This document shows, one piece after another, positions 34,207 through 43,580 of a DNA stretch of 64,000 bases. The notes beneath the pieces were generated by a model. That model was given only the letters and a program-made list of their open reading frames with translations, ran no database searches and was not told where the DNA came from. The DNA is from Polyangium mundeleinium (GTDB lineage Bacteria > Myxococcota_A > Polyangia > Polyangiales > Polyangiaceae): NCBI RefSeq assembly GCF_028369105.1, contig NZ_JAQNDO010000001.1, positions 10,200,501 to 10,264,500 on the forward strand. The letters run 5' to 3'. Position numbers and translations under genes: made by a program. Position 1 is the stretch's first letter; every line of letters starts with the position of its first letter.

Positions 34207-35691
34207 ATGCGTTTTCTCGTCCTGGACGACAACCCGGACGACCGCCTCGTGGCCATCCGGCTCCTCACGCACGAATTTCCGGAACTCGAGACGGACGAGG
34301 TCTTCGATCGGGCCGGATTCGAACGAGCGCTCGCCCGGGGCGGGTACGACGCCGTCGTGACCGATTACATGATGCAATGGACGGACGGCATTCAGGTCCT
34401 CCAGCTCATCAAGAACCACTGGCCCGCGTGCCCGGTCGTCCTGTTCACGGGCAGCGGGAACGAGGAGGTGGCGGTCGAGGCCATGAAGGCCGGGGCCGAC
34501 GATTACGTGGTCAAGAGCCCCCACCGAATCGGCCGGCTGCCGCTCGCCGTCCGGCACGCGATCGAGCGGTGCACGGCCAAGCGGCGGCTCGCCCAGGTCG
34601 AGACGCACCTCCAGCAGCTCACGGATGCGCTCGACGTCGGGGTGTTTCGAGCCACCCCCGAGGGGGAGCTCCTCTCGTGCAATCCGGCGTTTTTGCGGAT
34701 CATCGGCCGGAGCACGATGGAGGAGGCCCGGGCGGGGAGCATCGAATGCCTCCTTTCGCCGCCCGGACAGGCGGACAAGGTCCGGGAGACCGAGCGCGGG
34801 CGCGCCATGGCGAAGCGGGAGATGGAGGTGCGCCGGCCGGACGGCTCGCGGGGTTGGGCGCGGGTGAGCGAGCGCGTGGGGGTCGAGGACGGCCGGACGG
34901 TGGTGGACGGGCTCGTGGAGGACATCAGCGAACGGAGAGCGCTGGAAGAGGGCCTCCGGGCGCGGACGCTGGAGCTCCAGCAAGCGGACCAGCGCAAGGA
35001 CGAATTCCTCGCCATGCTCGCCCACGAGCTGCGCAATCCGCTGGCGCCGATCCTCAACGCGGCGACCGTCGTGCGATACAAGACGGCCTCGCTTTCGGAC
35101 ACGAGGGTGCGGGACGCCTGCATGATCATCGAGCGCCAGGTGATGACGTTGTCGCGGCTGGTCGACGACCTGCTCGACGCGTCGCGGGTGAGCCAGGGGA
35201 AGATCACGCTGCATCCCGCGATCATCGACCTCGGGGTGGCCGTGACGCAGGCCGTGGAAATGGTGCGTCCGCTCGTGGAGGCGCGGCGGCAGAAGCTCGT
35301 GGTGCAATTGCCTCCAGCGCCGGTGCGGGTGCGCGCGGATCTCACGCGGCTGACGCAGGTCTTCGCGAACCTGCTCAACAACGCGGCCAAGTTCACTCCT
35401 CAGGGAGGGCAGATCGGCATCACCGCCACGCAAAACGGAGAGGACGTGGTCGTGCGGGTCACGGATACGGGCATGGGAATCCACGCGGCGCTCCTGCCGC
35501 GTATCTTCGATCTGTTCACGCAGGGCGACGTATCCCTCGACCGCGCGCAAGGGGGGCTCGGGGTGGGATTGACGCTCGTCAAGCAGCTCGTCGAGATGCA
35601 CGGCGGGGCCGTGATGGCGGAGAGCGCGGGGGTGGGTCAAGGCAGCGCATTCACGGTGCGGCTGCCGGCGTCGAAGGCGAAGGCCGATTGA
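34207..35691 (+). CDS. Hybrid receiver-PAS-histidine kinase
   Basis: A 494-residue cytoplasmic protein. It has an N-terminal receiver (1-120) with Asp53 in AVVTDYMMQ, a PAS domain (about 140-250, DALDVGVFRATPEGELLSCNPAF), a HisKA domain with FLAMLAHELRNPLAP (about 260-274) and a HATPase domain (about 375-494, NLLNNAAKFTP, DTGMGI, GGLGVGLTLV). An N-terminal receiver makes this kinase a likely target of the first kinase, so signals may pass 31414 kinase to 33750 regulator to this protein (inference). No output DNA-binding gene is in the cluster. ATG 34207 follows the response regulator by 4 bp. Confidence 0.9.
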   Translation: MRFLVLDDNPDDRLVAIRLLTHEFPELETDEVFDRAGFERALARGGYDAVVTDYMMQWTDGIQVLQLIKNHWPACPVVLFTGSGNEEVAVEAMKAGADDYVVKSPHRIGRLPLAVRHAIERCTAKRRLAQVETHLQQLTDALDVGVFRATPEGELLSCNPAFLRIIGRSTMEEARAGSIECLLSPPGQADKVRETERGRAMAKREMEVRRPDGSRGWARVSERVGVEDGRTVVDGLVEDISERRALEEGLRARTLELQQADQRKDEFLAMLAHELRNPLAPILNAATVVRYKTASLSDTRVRDACMIIERQVMTLSRLVDDLLDASRVSQGKITLHPAIIDLGVAVTQAVEMVRPLVEARRQKLVVQLPPAPVRVRADLTRLTQVFANLLNNAAKFTPQGGQIGITATQNGEDVVVRVTDTGMGIHAALLPRIFDLFTQGDVSLDRAQGGLGVGLTLVKQLVEMHGGAVMAESAGVGQGSAFTVRLPASKAKAD

Positions 35692-35713
35692 GCAGGCGCG
35701 GTGCGCCGCTCGC

Positions 35714-36565
35714 TCACCAGGGCCCGAGCGTCCCCGTTCGATCCTGCACGAGCCAAGGCCAGGAGCCGCGGATCAGGGTGACGACGCGATCATCCACGAT
35801 ATGCCCGATGTGCCCGGCGGTGATCATCTTCGCCTCGACCCCTGCTCGTTTGAGGATCCCGAGCGCGGGCGGCGTCTCCCTTTCGCAGTCCGCCGTGGAG
35901 CAAACGAAGAGGACACGCTTGCCTCCGCCGCGCGCGAACCGGGAGGCGCGGTCGTCCGTCCACGAGCTTTGCCCGCCCTCGCCGAAGATGGCGACGGGAA
36001 AACGCGCGGGATCGTCTGCGACGATGGACACGCCGAGGTACGCGCCGCGGGAAAACCCTCCATAAATCATCGGCCCTTCGGCCACGTAAGGCCCGAAGTG
36101 CGCGCGGAGCGCTTTCAGGCCCGCGTCGATTTCGAGCTTCAGGTCCTCGGCCGTCGTGAACCCGTAGAGCGGCTCCGGCCCGGCGTGGTGGGGAACGCCG
36201 TGGGGGCAGAGGATGAACGGGTATCCCTTCGTCACGCCGAGAAACTCGCCGCAAGCCCATTCCGGGCGATCACGCGACCCATGCACGCCAATCAGGACCG
36301 GCCGCGGCGAGGTCGTCCCGATGGGCGCGGCGATCACGGCATCCAAGAACCCTTCGAGCCGGAGGCGCACGAGCCAATCCCCGCCGAGCGGCGAGAGCGT
36401 GGAGGCGGAAGGCAAAGGCGCGCTCGAGGCCGGCGGGGGCGGCGCCGTCGTCGGCGTGGCCGTGGGCGTCGACGAACCCTCGGGGGCTCGGTCGCACGAC
36501 ACGAGCAGGAGCGTGGACGTGCCGAGCAGGGCGCCTATCGCGAGGAGGCGCGACCGGACGAGCAT
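35714..36565 (-). CDS. Alpha/beta-hydrolase-like lipoprotein, tandem copy 1
   Basis: A 283-residue predicted lipoprotein (LLLVSC, Cys24). A Ser/Thr/Pro-rich linker precedes the hydrolase domain. The oxyanion region is IGVHGSRDRP (92-101) and the nucleophile elbow YGGFSRGA (168-175, Ser172). AGHIGHIVDD near the C-terminus carries the probable catalytic His. Its DNA is nearly the same as the next gene upstream (36583-37416) over most of its length, including the flank GCCGCTCGCTCACCAG after the stop, so the pair is a recent tandem duplication. The second copy has Ile instead of Arg after the Ser and Pro instead of His in AGHIG[H/P]. Members of this fold act as esterases or carboxyl-ester hydrolases; the substrate is unknown. 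The start at 36565 is chosen to match copy 2. Confidence 0.8.
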   Translation of the reverse strand: MLVRSRLLAIGALLGTSTLLLVSCDRAPEGSSTPTATPTTAPPPPASSAPLPSASTLSPLGGDWLVRLRLEGFLDAVIAAPIGTTSPRPVLIGVHGSRDRPEWACGEFLGVTKGYPFILCPHGVPHHAGPEPLYGFTTAEDLKLEIDAGLKALRAHFGPYVAEGPMIYGGFSRGAYLGVSIVADDPARFPVAIFGEGGQSSWTDDRASRFARGGGKRVLFVCSTADCERETPPALGILKRAGVEAKMITAGHIGHIVDDRVVTLIRGSWPWLVQDRTGTLGPW

Positions 36566-36582
36566 CGGGGCGTGCCGCTCGC

Positions 36583-37416
36583 TCACCAGGGCCCGAGCGC
36601 CCCCGTTCGATCCTGCACGAGCCAAGGCCAGGAGCCGCGGATCAGGGTGACGACGCGATCATCCACGATAGGGCCGATGTGCCCGGCGGTGATCATCTTC
36701 GCCTCGACGCCCGCCCGTTTCAGGTTCTCGAGCCCGGACTGCGTCTCCCTTTCGCAGTCCGCCGTGGAGCAAACGAAGAGGACACGTTTGCCTCCGCCGC
36801 GCGCGAACCGGGAGGCGCGGTCGTCCGTCCAGTAGCTTCCCCCGCCCTCGTCGAAGATGGCGACGGGAAACCGCGCGGGATCGTCCGCGACGATGGACAC
36901 GCCGTGGATCGCGCCGATGGAAAACCCTCCATAAATCATCGGCCCTTCGGCCACCTGAGGCCCGAAGCGCGCGCGGAGCGCTTTCAGGCCCGCGTCGATT
37001 TCGAGCTTCAGGGCCTCGGCCGTCGTGAACCCGTAGACCGGCTCGGCATGCTCAGGAACGCCGTGGGGGCAGAGGATGAACGGATGGCCCTTCGTCACGC
37101 CGAGAAACGCGCCGCAGGCCGATTCCGGGCGAGCGCGCAACCCATGCACGCCAATCAGAACCGGCCGCGGCGACGTCGCCCCGATGGGCGCGGCGATCAC
37201 GGCATCCAAGAACCCTTCGAGCCGGAGGCGCACGAGCCCATCCCCGCCGAGCGGGGGGAGCGCGGAGGCGGAAGGCAAAGGCGGGCTCGAAGCCGGCAGG
37301 AGCGGCGCCGACGGGGGCGTCGACGAAGCATCGGGGGCGCGGTCGCACGACACGAGCAAGAGCGTCGACGCGCCGAGCAGGACGCCTACCGCGAGGACGC
37401 GAGACGGGACGAGCAT
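36583..37416 (-). CDS. Alpha/beta-hydrolase-like lipoprotein, tandem copy 2
   Basis: A 277-residue predicted lipoprotein (Cys24), the paralog of the preceding entry. The same plan holds: LLLVSC lipobox, Ser/Pro linker, IGVHGLRARP oxyanion region and YGGFSIGA elbow. In the C-terminal motif AGHIGPIVDD the second His of copy 1 is Pro. If that His is catalytic, this copy would be inactive; if the first His of the motif is used, both are active. Copy 1 also has three more residues at HHAGPEPL (HAEPV here). Differences cluster in the linker and around the elbow, which fits relaxed or diversifying selection after duplication. The codon bias is the same in both copies. Confidence 0.8.
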   Translation of the reverse strand: MLVPSRVLAVGVLLGASTLLLVSCDRAPDASSTPPSAPLLPASSPPLPSASALPPLGGDGLVRLRLEGFLDAVIAAPIGATSPRPVLIGVHGLRARPESACGAFLGVTKGHPFILCPHGVPEHAEPVYGFTTAEALKLEIDAGLKALRARFGPQVAEGPMIYGGFSIGAIHGVSIVADDPARFPVAIFDEGGGSYWTDDRASRFARGGGKRVLFVCSTADCERETQSGLENLKRAGVEAKMITAGHIGPIVDDRVVTLIRGSWPWLVQDRTGALGPW

Positions 37417-37461
37417 CGGGGCGAGCCTAACACGCCCTGACGGGGCGCGGGAGAGGCGAGG

Positions 37462-39390
<1,929 letters not shown>

Positions 39391-39409
39391 CGTGCCTTTC
39401 TGTGCCAGG

Positions 39410-40210
39410 TCACTCTTTCGATATCACGAGCCAAGTCAGTTCGGTCAAGCCCATTTGCGGCGCCGTCGCAACGCTCGTGCCATCGGCCTCGCCCGGGACC
39501 GGCGCCGAGAAGGCGCCGTCGATTTCGCTGACGGTCCGAAACCGCACCTTCGTGCCGGCGGGGAGGTCCGACGGAGCGCGGACGGCAATGGGGGATGAGC
39601 TGACGGCGGCAAAGGGATGCAACGTATACACGGCGACGAGTTCTTCCCCCGCGGGCACGACCCACGGGCACGCTTGGGACGGCGGAATGCGCCGCGCGGC
39701 GACGTCGACGAGTGTATCTCCGAGGTAAGGCGTGAGATCCGAGGCACGCAGGATCAGCACAAGGCCGTCGCCGGCCATCAATGTTTGCGGATCCGCGGCG
39801 GCGGGCCCGAGGAGCGCGCCCTCCGGGAGGCTCGGGACGTGGAGGGCTCCGACGTCGATCAGGGAATCGTCGACGATACGTATCGGGCAAAGCGCGGCGG
39901 ACGTTCGCGGCGTGGCCGTCGGGTTCGGGAGGGTCTTTAATGCGACCTCGGCGGTGGGCTCGATGGGGAAATGGAATCGACCGTCCGGCTCGGCGTCACC
40001 GAAGAGGCAAATCGTCGCCATGCAGGCGAGGACCTTGCCGCCGCCGATGGGCTGATCTGCGTGGTCTTTCAGGATGCCGGCGAGGCCGGGGCCCATAGGC
40101 ATGGCGCCGTCGGGCCCGGCGTCTTTTTCGGTGGGATGGGTGCCAGGCGGCGGGTTTCCGCAGCCGGCGGCGAACAGGGCAAGGAAAGCAAAAAGGGCAA
40201 TGTGGCGCAT
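39410..40210 (-). CDS. Hypothetical lipoprotein
   Basis: A 266-residue predicted lipoprotein (FAAGC, Cys17), followed by an acidic linker (EKDAGPDGAMP) and a beta-rich mature part. GLAGILKDHADQPIGGGKVLACMATICLFGDAEPDGRFHF looks like a carboxypeptidase-regulatory-type or Cna-B-like beta sandwich (about 44-90). The remainder is not recognised. A Cys pair (ACMATIC) may form a disulfide. It is the first gene of a two-gene unit with the LVIVD-thioredoxin gene, 19 bp away, which would fit a substrate or partner of that thioredoxin (inference). Upstream lies the 43-bp tandem array. Confidence 0.75.
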   Translation of the reverse strand: MRHIALFAFLALFAAGCGNPPPGTHPTEKDAGPDGAMPMGPGLAGILKDHADQPIGGGKVLACMATICLFGDAEPDGRFHFPIEPTAEVALKTLPNPTATPRTSAALCPIRIVDDSLIDVGALHVPSLPEGALLGPAAADPQTLMAGDGLVLILRASDLTPYLGDTLVDVAARRIPPSQACPWVVPAGEELVAVYTLHPFAAVSSSPIAVRAPSDLPAGTKVRFRTVSEIDGAFSAPVPGEADGTSVATAPQMGLTELTWLVISKE

Positions 40211-40346
40211 GCGTCACGGTAGCACCACGCAGGTCCTGGACGCGGCGACGCGCTGCCCTTCGGTCCATCGTGGCCAGGACAACCACGTGCTCTCGTGAAG
40301 CCTGACCCAGGGGTGAGCGCCTGCCCGCAACACGCCCCGGCCCCCT

Positions 40347-40634
40347 CGACGCGTGTCGACCCCCGCGGAACATCGTGATCCGTGCCCCCGGACGCGCGGC
40401 GACCCCCGCGCGTCATCGTGACCTGCGCCCCTCGACACGCGGCGACCCCCGCGCGTCATCGTGACCTGCGCCCCTCGACACGCGGCGACCCCCGCGGTTC
40501 AACCTGACCCGCGCCCCCCGACACGCGGCGACCCCCGCGGTTCAACCTGACCCGCGCCCCCTGACGCGCGGCAACCCCCGCGCGTCATCGTGACCTGCGC
40601 CCCCCGACGCGCGGCGACCCCCGCGGTGACCCGA
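40347..40634. repeat. 43-bp tandem repeat array (about 6.7 units)
   Basis: Contiguous units begin at 40347, 40390, 40433, 40476, 40519, 40562 and 40605, the last partial. Each unit has an invariant half (CGACACGCGGCGACCCCCGCG) and a variable half of two types: GCGTCATCGTGACCTGCGCC (units 2, 3 and 6, and partly 1) and GGTTCAACCTGACCCGCGCC (units 4 and 5). There are no unique spacers, so it is not a CRISPR. The period is not a multiple of 3, and it lies in the 493-bp gap between two minus-strand genes, upstream of the lipoprotein start at 40210. The rest of the gap (40211-40346 and 40635-40703) shows no gene. Confidence 0.9.
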
Positions 40635-40703
40635 GAAACGCCGCGCCTCACGCCCGTCGGGAGCTGACGCCCTCCTTTTCCTCCGGCACCGGCCGCGCGC
40701 CTG

Positions 40704-41960
40704 TCACGCGGCGCTCGTCTGCCAGCGGAGCACCTCGAGCGCGACGGCGACCTCCACGCGGTTGTGCTCGAGCGGTCGCGGCAAAAGCTCTTCGGCGCGG
40801 GCGAGCCGGCGGAGCAGGGTATTGCGATGGGTGTGGAGCCGGGCCGCCGTGCGGGAGGCATTGCAGCCTTCGTCGAGGAACGTCAGCAATGCGCTCCTGA
40901 TCTCGGGGCTCGCCGATTCGAGGTCCCCGAGCGTGTGCTTGACGAATTGGTCCGCGCCCTCGGAATTCTGGGTGACGAGAGAGACGAGCCGGACCCTCTC
41001 GAAGCTGACGACGCGCTGATCGGAGCCCAGGCGGGCGATCATGCGCTGGGTGGTGAGGGCGTCGAGGTGGCTACGACGAAAGCCCTCGACCTTGGGGCTC
41101 TTGGATCCGATCGCAATGCGGACGCCTTGCAGCGGTCGTATCGCTGTGCGCAACCGCTCGACGTCTGGCTCGGTTTCTCCTGGCACCCATACCCACAAAG
41201 TCGCCGCGCTGGCCACGACGACGAGGGGGCGTTGCGCGCCGGTCGAGCGGGCCAGGGCGTCGGCCGCGCTTTCGAGGGAGCCGAGGTCGGATTCGGGGCC
41301 ATCGCTCCAGACGACGGCAGCTCGGTGGGTCTGGTCGAGCTCGTACCCGAGTCGCCGGGAAGCGGTTTGGGCGCTGATCGGCGCGCCGTCGAGGAGGAGC
41401 GCGACGACCTCGCGGCGCTCGGCGTGGGTGCCGCGTGTCAGCTCGTCGCGCTCCGTCTTCATGTGGGCCGAGACGCCCGCGATCGTCGCGTCGAGAAAAA
41501 AAGCGATGGAGCGGGCCGAGATATCGAGCAGCTCGCGCAGCTCGTCCGGCTCGGACGTCAGCTCGAAGGCGATCGACATCCACCGGAGCCAGGCCGCGTT
41601 CTGCCCGGTGCGATAGGCGTGCAAGGCGGATTCGGTGACGCCACGGCGCACGAGGTCACGCGCGAACCCTAGCGACTCGGGGCCGAGGTGGGGCGTGACC
41701 GGCGCTCCAGGCTCATGGAGGTTTGCCGCCGCCCAGTGAAAGAAGTACGCGCGGCTCGTCCTGCGCGTGGCCGCCGCGAGCACGGGGTCCTCGGCAATGA
41801 CCTTCATGTTCTCGATGAACAGCGTCGCCCGGTCGAGCTCCTCGAGCCACTCGTGGGGCGTGTTCAGGGCCATTTCGGCGCCGCGCCGGATGAGCTCGCG
41901 CACGCGCTTCGACGGGCGCGGCCACGGCCACGCGCCCAGGTTGTCATCCCGCTGGTGCAT
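40704..41960 (-). CDS. PucR/CdaR-type transcriptional regulator
   Basis: A 418-residue DNA-binding regulator. The C-terminus (about 355-418) is the PucR HTH (LLTFLDEGCNASRTAARLHTHRNTLLRRLARAEELL) that is diagnostic of the family. The middle (about 175-340) is a GGDEF-like sensor domain (RAAVVWSDGP, VVVASAATLWVWVPGE), and the N-terminus (1-160) is helical. ATG 41960 (with AGGA upstream) is chosen over the TTG at 41969; a later start at 41873 is also possible. Family members often regulate purine, phenolic or amine catabolism and activate or repress near their own gene. Two matching palindromes at 41955-41998 overlap the start, which suggests autoregulation. Confidence 0.85.
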   Translation of the reverse strand: MHQRDDNLGAWPWPRPSKRVRELIRRGAEMALNTPHEWLEELDRATLFIENMKVIAEDPVLAAATRRTSRAYFFHWAAANLHEPGAPVTPHLGPESLGFARDLVRRGVTESALHAYRTGQNAAWLRWMSIAFELTSEPDELRELLDISARSIAFFLDATIAGVSAHMKTERDELTRGTHAERREVVALLLDGAPISAQTASRRLGYELDQTHRAAVVWSDGPESDLGSLESAADALARSTGAQRPLVVVASAATLWVWVPGETEPDVERLRTAIRPLQGVRIAIGSKSPKVEGFRRSHLDALTTQRMIARLGSDQRVVSFERVRLVSLVTQNSEGADQFVKHTLGDLESASPEIRSALLTFLDEGCNASRTAARLHTHRNTLLRRLARAEELLPRPLEHNRVEVAVALEVLRWQTSAA

Positions 41961-41998
41961 ATTGCACAAATCCTAACGAAGTTTGGTGCAGCGTGCAC
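41955..41998. promoter_or_regulatory. Paired GTGCA-N3-TGCAC palindromes over the regulator start
   Basis: Two perfect inverted repeats of the same form: GTGCA-TAT-TGCAC at 41955-41967 and GTGCA-GCG-TGCAC at 41986-41998 (the second also extends to GGTGCA/TGCACC). Their centres are 31 bp apart, close to three helical turns. They cover the start codon and the upstream region of the PucR-type gene (minus) and lie about 90 bp before the lipoprotein at 42088 (plus). They are the best candidate for an operator of this regulator. Confidence 0.65.
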
Positions 41999-42087
41999 CT
42001 TGCCGGACGCGGCCGTTTTCTCCACGTTTCGTGGCACCGGCATGCTCGAACCGCGTGGCAAAGCCGGGATGAGCCTCAGGAACTTCC

Positions 42088-42501
42088 ATGTCGCCAAGGA
42101 TCGGCCGCGCGATTGCAATCTCGTTTTTCATGTTCGGCTGCGCCTCGCAGGAGCCTCTGGAGGAGCAGGGCTGGCACAGAGAGGCGCCCACCCTCGATGA
42201 ATCGTGGGACAAGGACTGCTCGGGTGATCATGATTGGAATGGGTGCGACGACTGCAACCCGTGCACGTGGGACGCGTGGTGCGATCCGGACGAGTGGGAC
42301 GCCTATATCCCCGAATGGTGCCGGGAGGTGGCCACGCTCGGACACGCTGTCTGCGTGCACTTCGATCGGACGACGCCGGACGGGCAGATCAACGACTGCT
42401 TTCCGATCGCGCCCGTGACCGACGTTCGTGCGGGGAAATGTTGCGCGGGCAGATGCGTGGACAACGTGTCGGAATGCGAGACGGACCCGGTTTCACGTTG
42501 A
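42088..42501 (+). CDS. Cysteine-rich lipoprotein
   Basis: A 137-residue predicted lipoprotein (MFGC, Cys18). The mature part is rich in Cys, Trp and Asp (about 14 Cys and 7 Trp in total), with segments such as DHDWNGCDDCNPC, WCDPDEWD and CCAGRCVDN. The Cys pattern suggests several disulfides in a small, stable exported domain. No family recognised. It is divergent from the PucR-type regulator, and the paired palindromes lie in the shared region, so it may be part of that regulon. Confidence 0.7.
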   Translation: MSPRIGRAIAISFFMFGCASQEPLEEQGWHREAPTLDESWDKDCSGDHDWNGCDDCNPCTWDAWCDPDEWDAYIPEWCREVATLGHAVCVHFDRTTPDGQINDCFPIAPVTDVRAGKCCAGRCVDNVSECETDPVSR

Positions 42502-42518
42502 AACCCGTTTTCGCGCCC

Positions 42519-43007
42519 CTACTTCTTCTCCGCCCCCTCCGGCACCGGCAGCGCGCCTTTTACATCCGTGAGCGACACCTTCAGGCTCACGAGATCAATC
42601 GTCGCCTTCTCCGCGCTGATCCACCCCGCGCCTCGCTGAAGGCGCACGCCGCCGCGCAGCGAGAGCGTCTGTTTGGCGAGGTCGATCTCCACCTCGGGCG
42701 CCTCGGCGCGCACGCCCTTCACCTCCGCGACGACCCCGCCCGCGCCCTTCGCCCACGTCACGTTTGGTACCTCGTCGTACCGCACCTCCACCCGCGGCGC
42801 GCGCACCACGAGGGCGCCCTTCGTGAGGCGCACGTGGCCTTCGAGCACGGCGCGCTTCGCCGCGATGTCGATGTCGAGCTGATCGGCGGAGAGCTCCACC
42901 GGCTCCTTCGGCGGCGGCGCGGCTTTGGGCGGCTCCGCGAGCGATCGAGGCGCGATCGTCGTCGCGAGCAGCGCGAGAGCCAAGGAGAGGCGCGGGCCGA
43001 ACGGCAC
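42519..43007 (-). CDS. LptA/OstA-like periplasmic protein
   Basis: A 162-residue exported protein with GTG start at 43007, signal peptide (about 1-24, ending SLAEP) and a Pro/Lys linker. The rest is the beta-jellyroll repeat pattern of LptA: LSADQLDIDIAAKRAVLEGHVRLTKGALVVRAPRVEVRY, and later LAKQTLSLRGGVRLQRGAGWISAEKATIDL. LptA bridges lipopolysaccharide from the LptB2FG complex across the periplasm to LptD. The lptB-like gene in this window lies at 18489, 23 kb away. It converges on the preceding lipoprotein and lies 44 bp beyond the sigma-1.1-like gene on the same strand. Confidence 0.7.
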   Translation of the reverse strand: MPFGPRLSLALALLATTIAPRSLAEPPKAAPPPKEPVELSADQLDIDIAAKRAVLEGHVRLTKGALVVRAPRVEVRYDEVPNVTWAKGAGGVVAEVKGVRAEAPEVEIDLAKQTLSLRGGVRLQRGAGWISAEKATIDLVSLKVSLTDVKGALPVPEGAEKK

Positions 43008-43051
43008 GGCCTCACTCTATCAGTTTTGTCCCGAAGGGGACGCGAGGCGCT

Positions 43052-43405
43052 CTAGTAGCTCCTGACCACGCGCGGCGAGACGCCTCGCTCGAGCGCGCGA
43101 CGCACGACGTGCGCAGGGTCGCCCGAGGACGCGGCGATCTCCGCGATGGTCGGGTTCCGTCCGAGCGACGTGCGCAGTGATCGCGCGGCGCCGAGCACGC
43201 GCTTCATGACGGAGACCTCGATCGCGTCGATCGGCTCGCCGACCAGGAGGCCCAGCGCCTCCAGGCGCTCGACGATGTGGTCGACCTCCTCGTAGGAGAC
43301 GCTGCGTGGGCCAATGATCTCCGCGATGTCGTTGAGGTCGACTCGACCCGCCTTGTGATGACGTGCGTACAGCTCGTCGATGATGCTCTGGATCACGGGG
43401 CGCAC
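43052..43405 (-). CDS. Small protein resembling sigma-70 region 1.1 plus a region-3-like helix bundle
   Basis: A 117-residue protein starting with GTG at 43405. The N-terminal part (about 4-57: IIDELYARHHKAGRVDLNDIAEII followed by VSYEEVDHIVERLEALGLLVGE) closely follows sigma-70 region 1.1, which mimics DNA and keeps free sigma from binding promoters. Residues 65-105 (VMKRVLGAARSLRTSLGRNPTIAEIAASSGDPAHVVRRAL) resemble the start of sigma region 3. There is no region 2 or region 4, so it cannot direct promoter recognition as a normal sigma factor. It might be a sigma competitor or an RNA polymerase-binding regulator (inference). The C-terminus is very short and basic. It is divergent from the large lipoprotein gene. 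Confidence 0.6.
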   Translation of the reverse strand: MRPVIQSIIDELYARHHKAGRVDLNDIAEIIGPRSVSYEEVDHIVERLEALGLLVGEPIDAIEVSVMKRVLGAARSLRTSLGRNPTIAEIAASSGDPAHVVRRALERGVSPRVVRSY

Positions 43406-43580
43406 GGGTCGGTCTTGGCACGTCCGCGCACCCTCTGCACCCGGAGGACGAAGGCGCGGGCCGTGCGCGGACGTTGCGTCGGCCCGTCGGCTACCGTAAG
43501 CCGTTAGCGTGATGTCTGCTTGGCGCGCCGAACGGCCGCGCCGATGACCTTTCTCCTCCGCAGTCCACGAGGAACGATCG

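Noticed and set aside
40347-40634. Possible CRISPR array
   Set aside because: Units are contiguous 43-bp tandem repeats with no spacers and no cas genes nearby.
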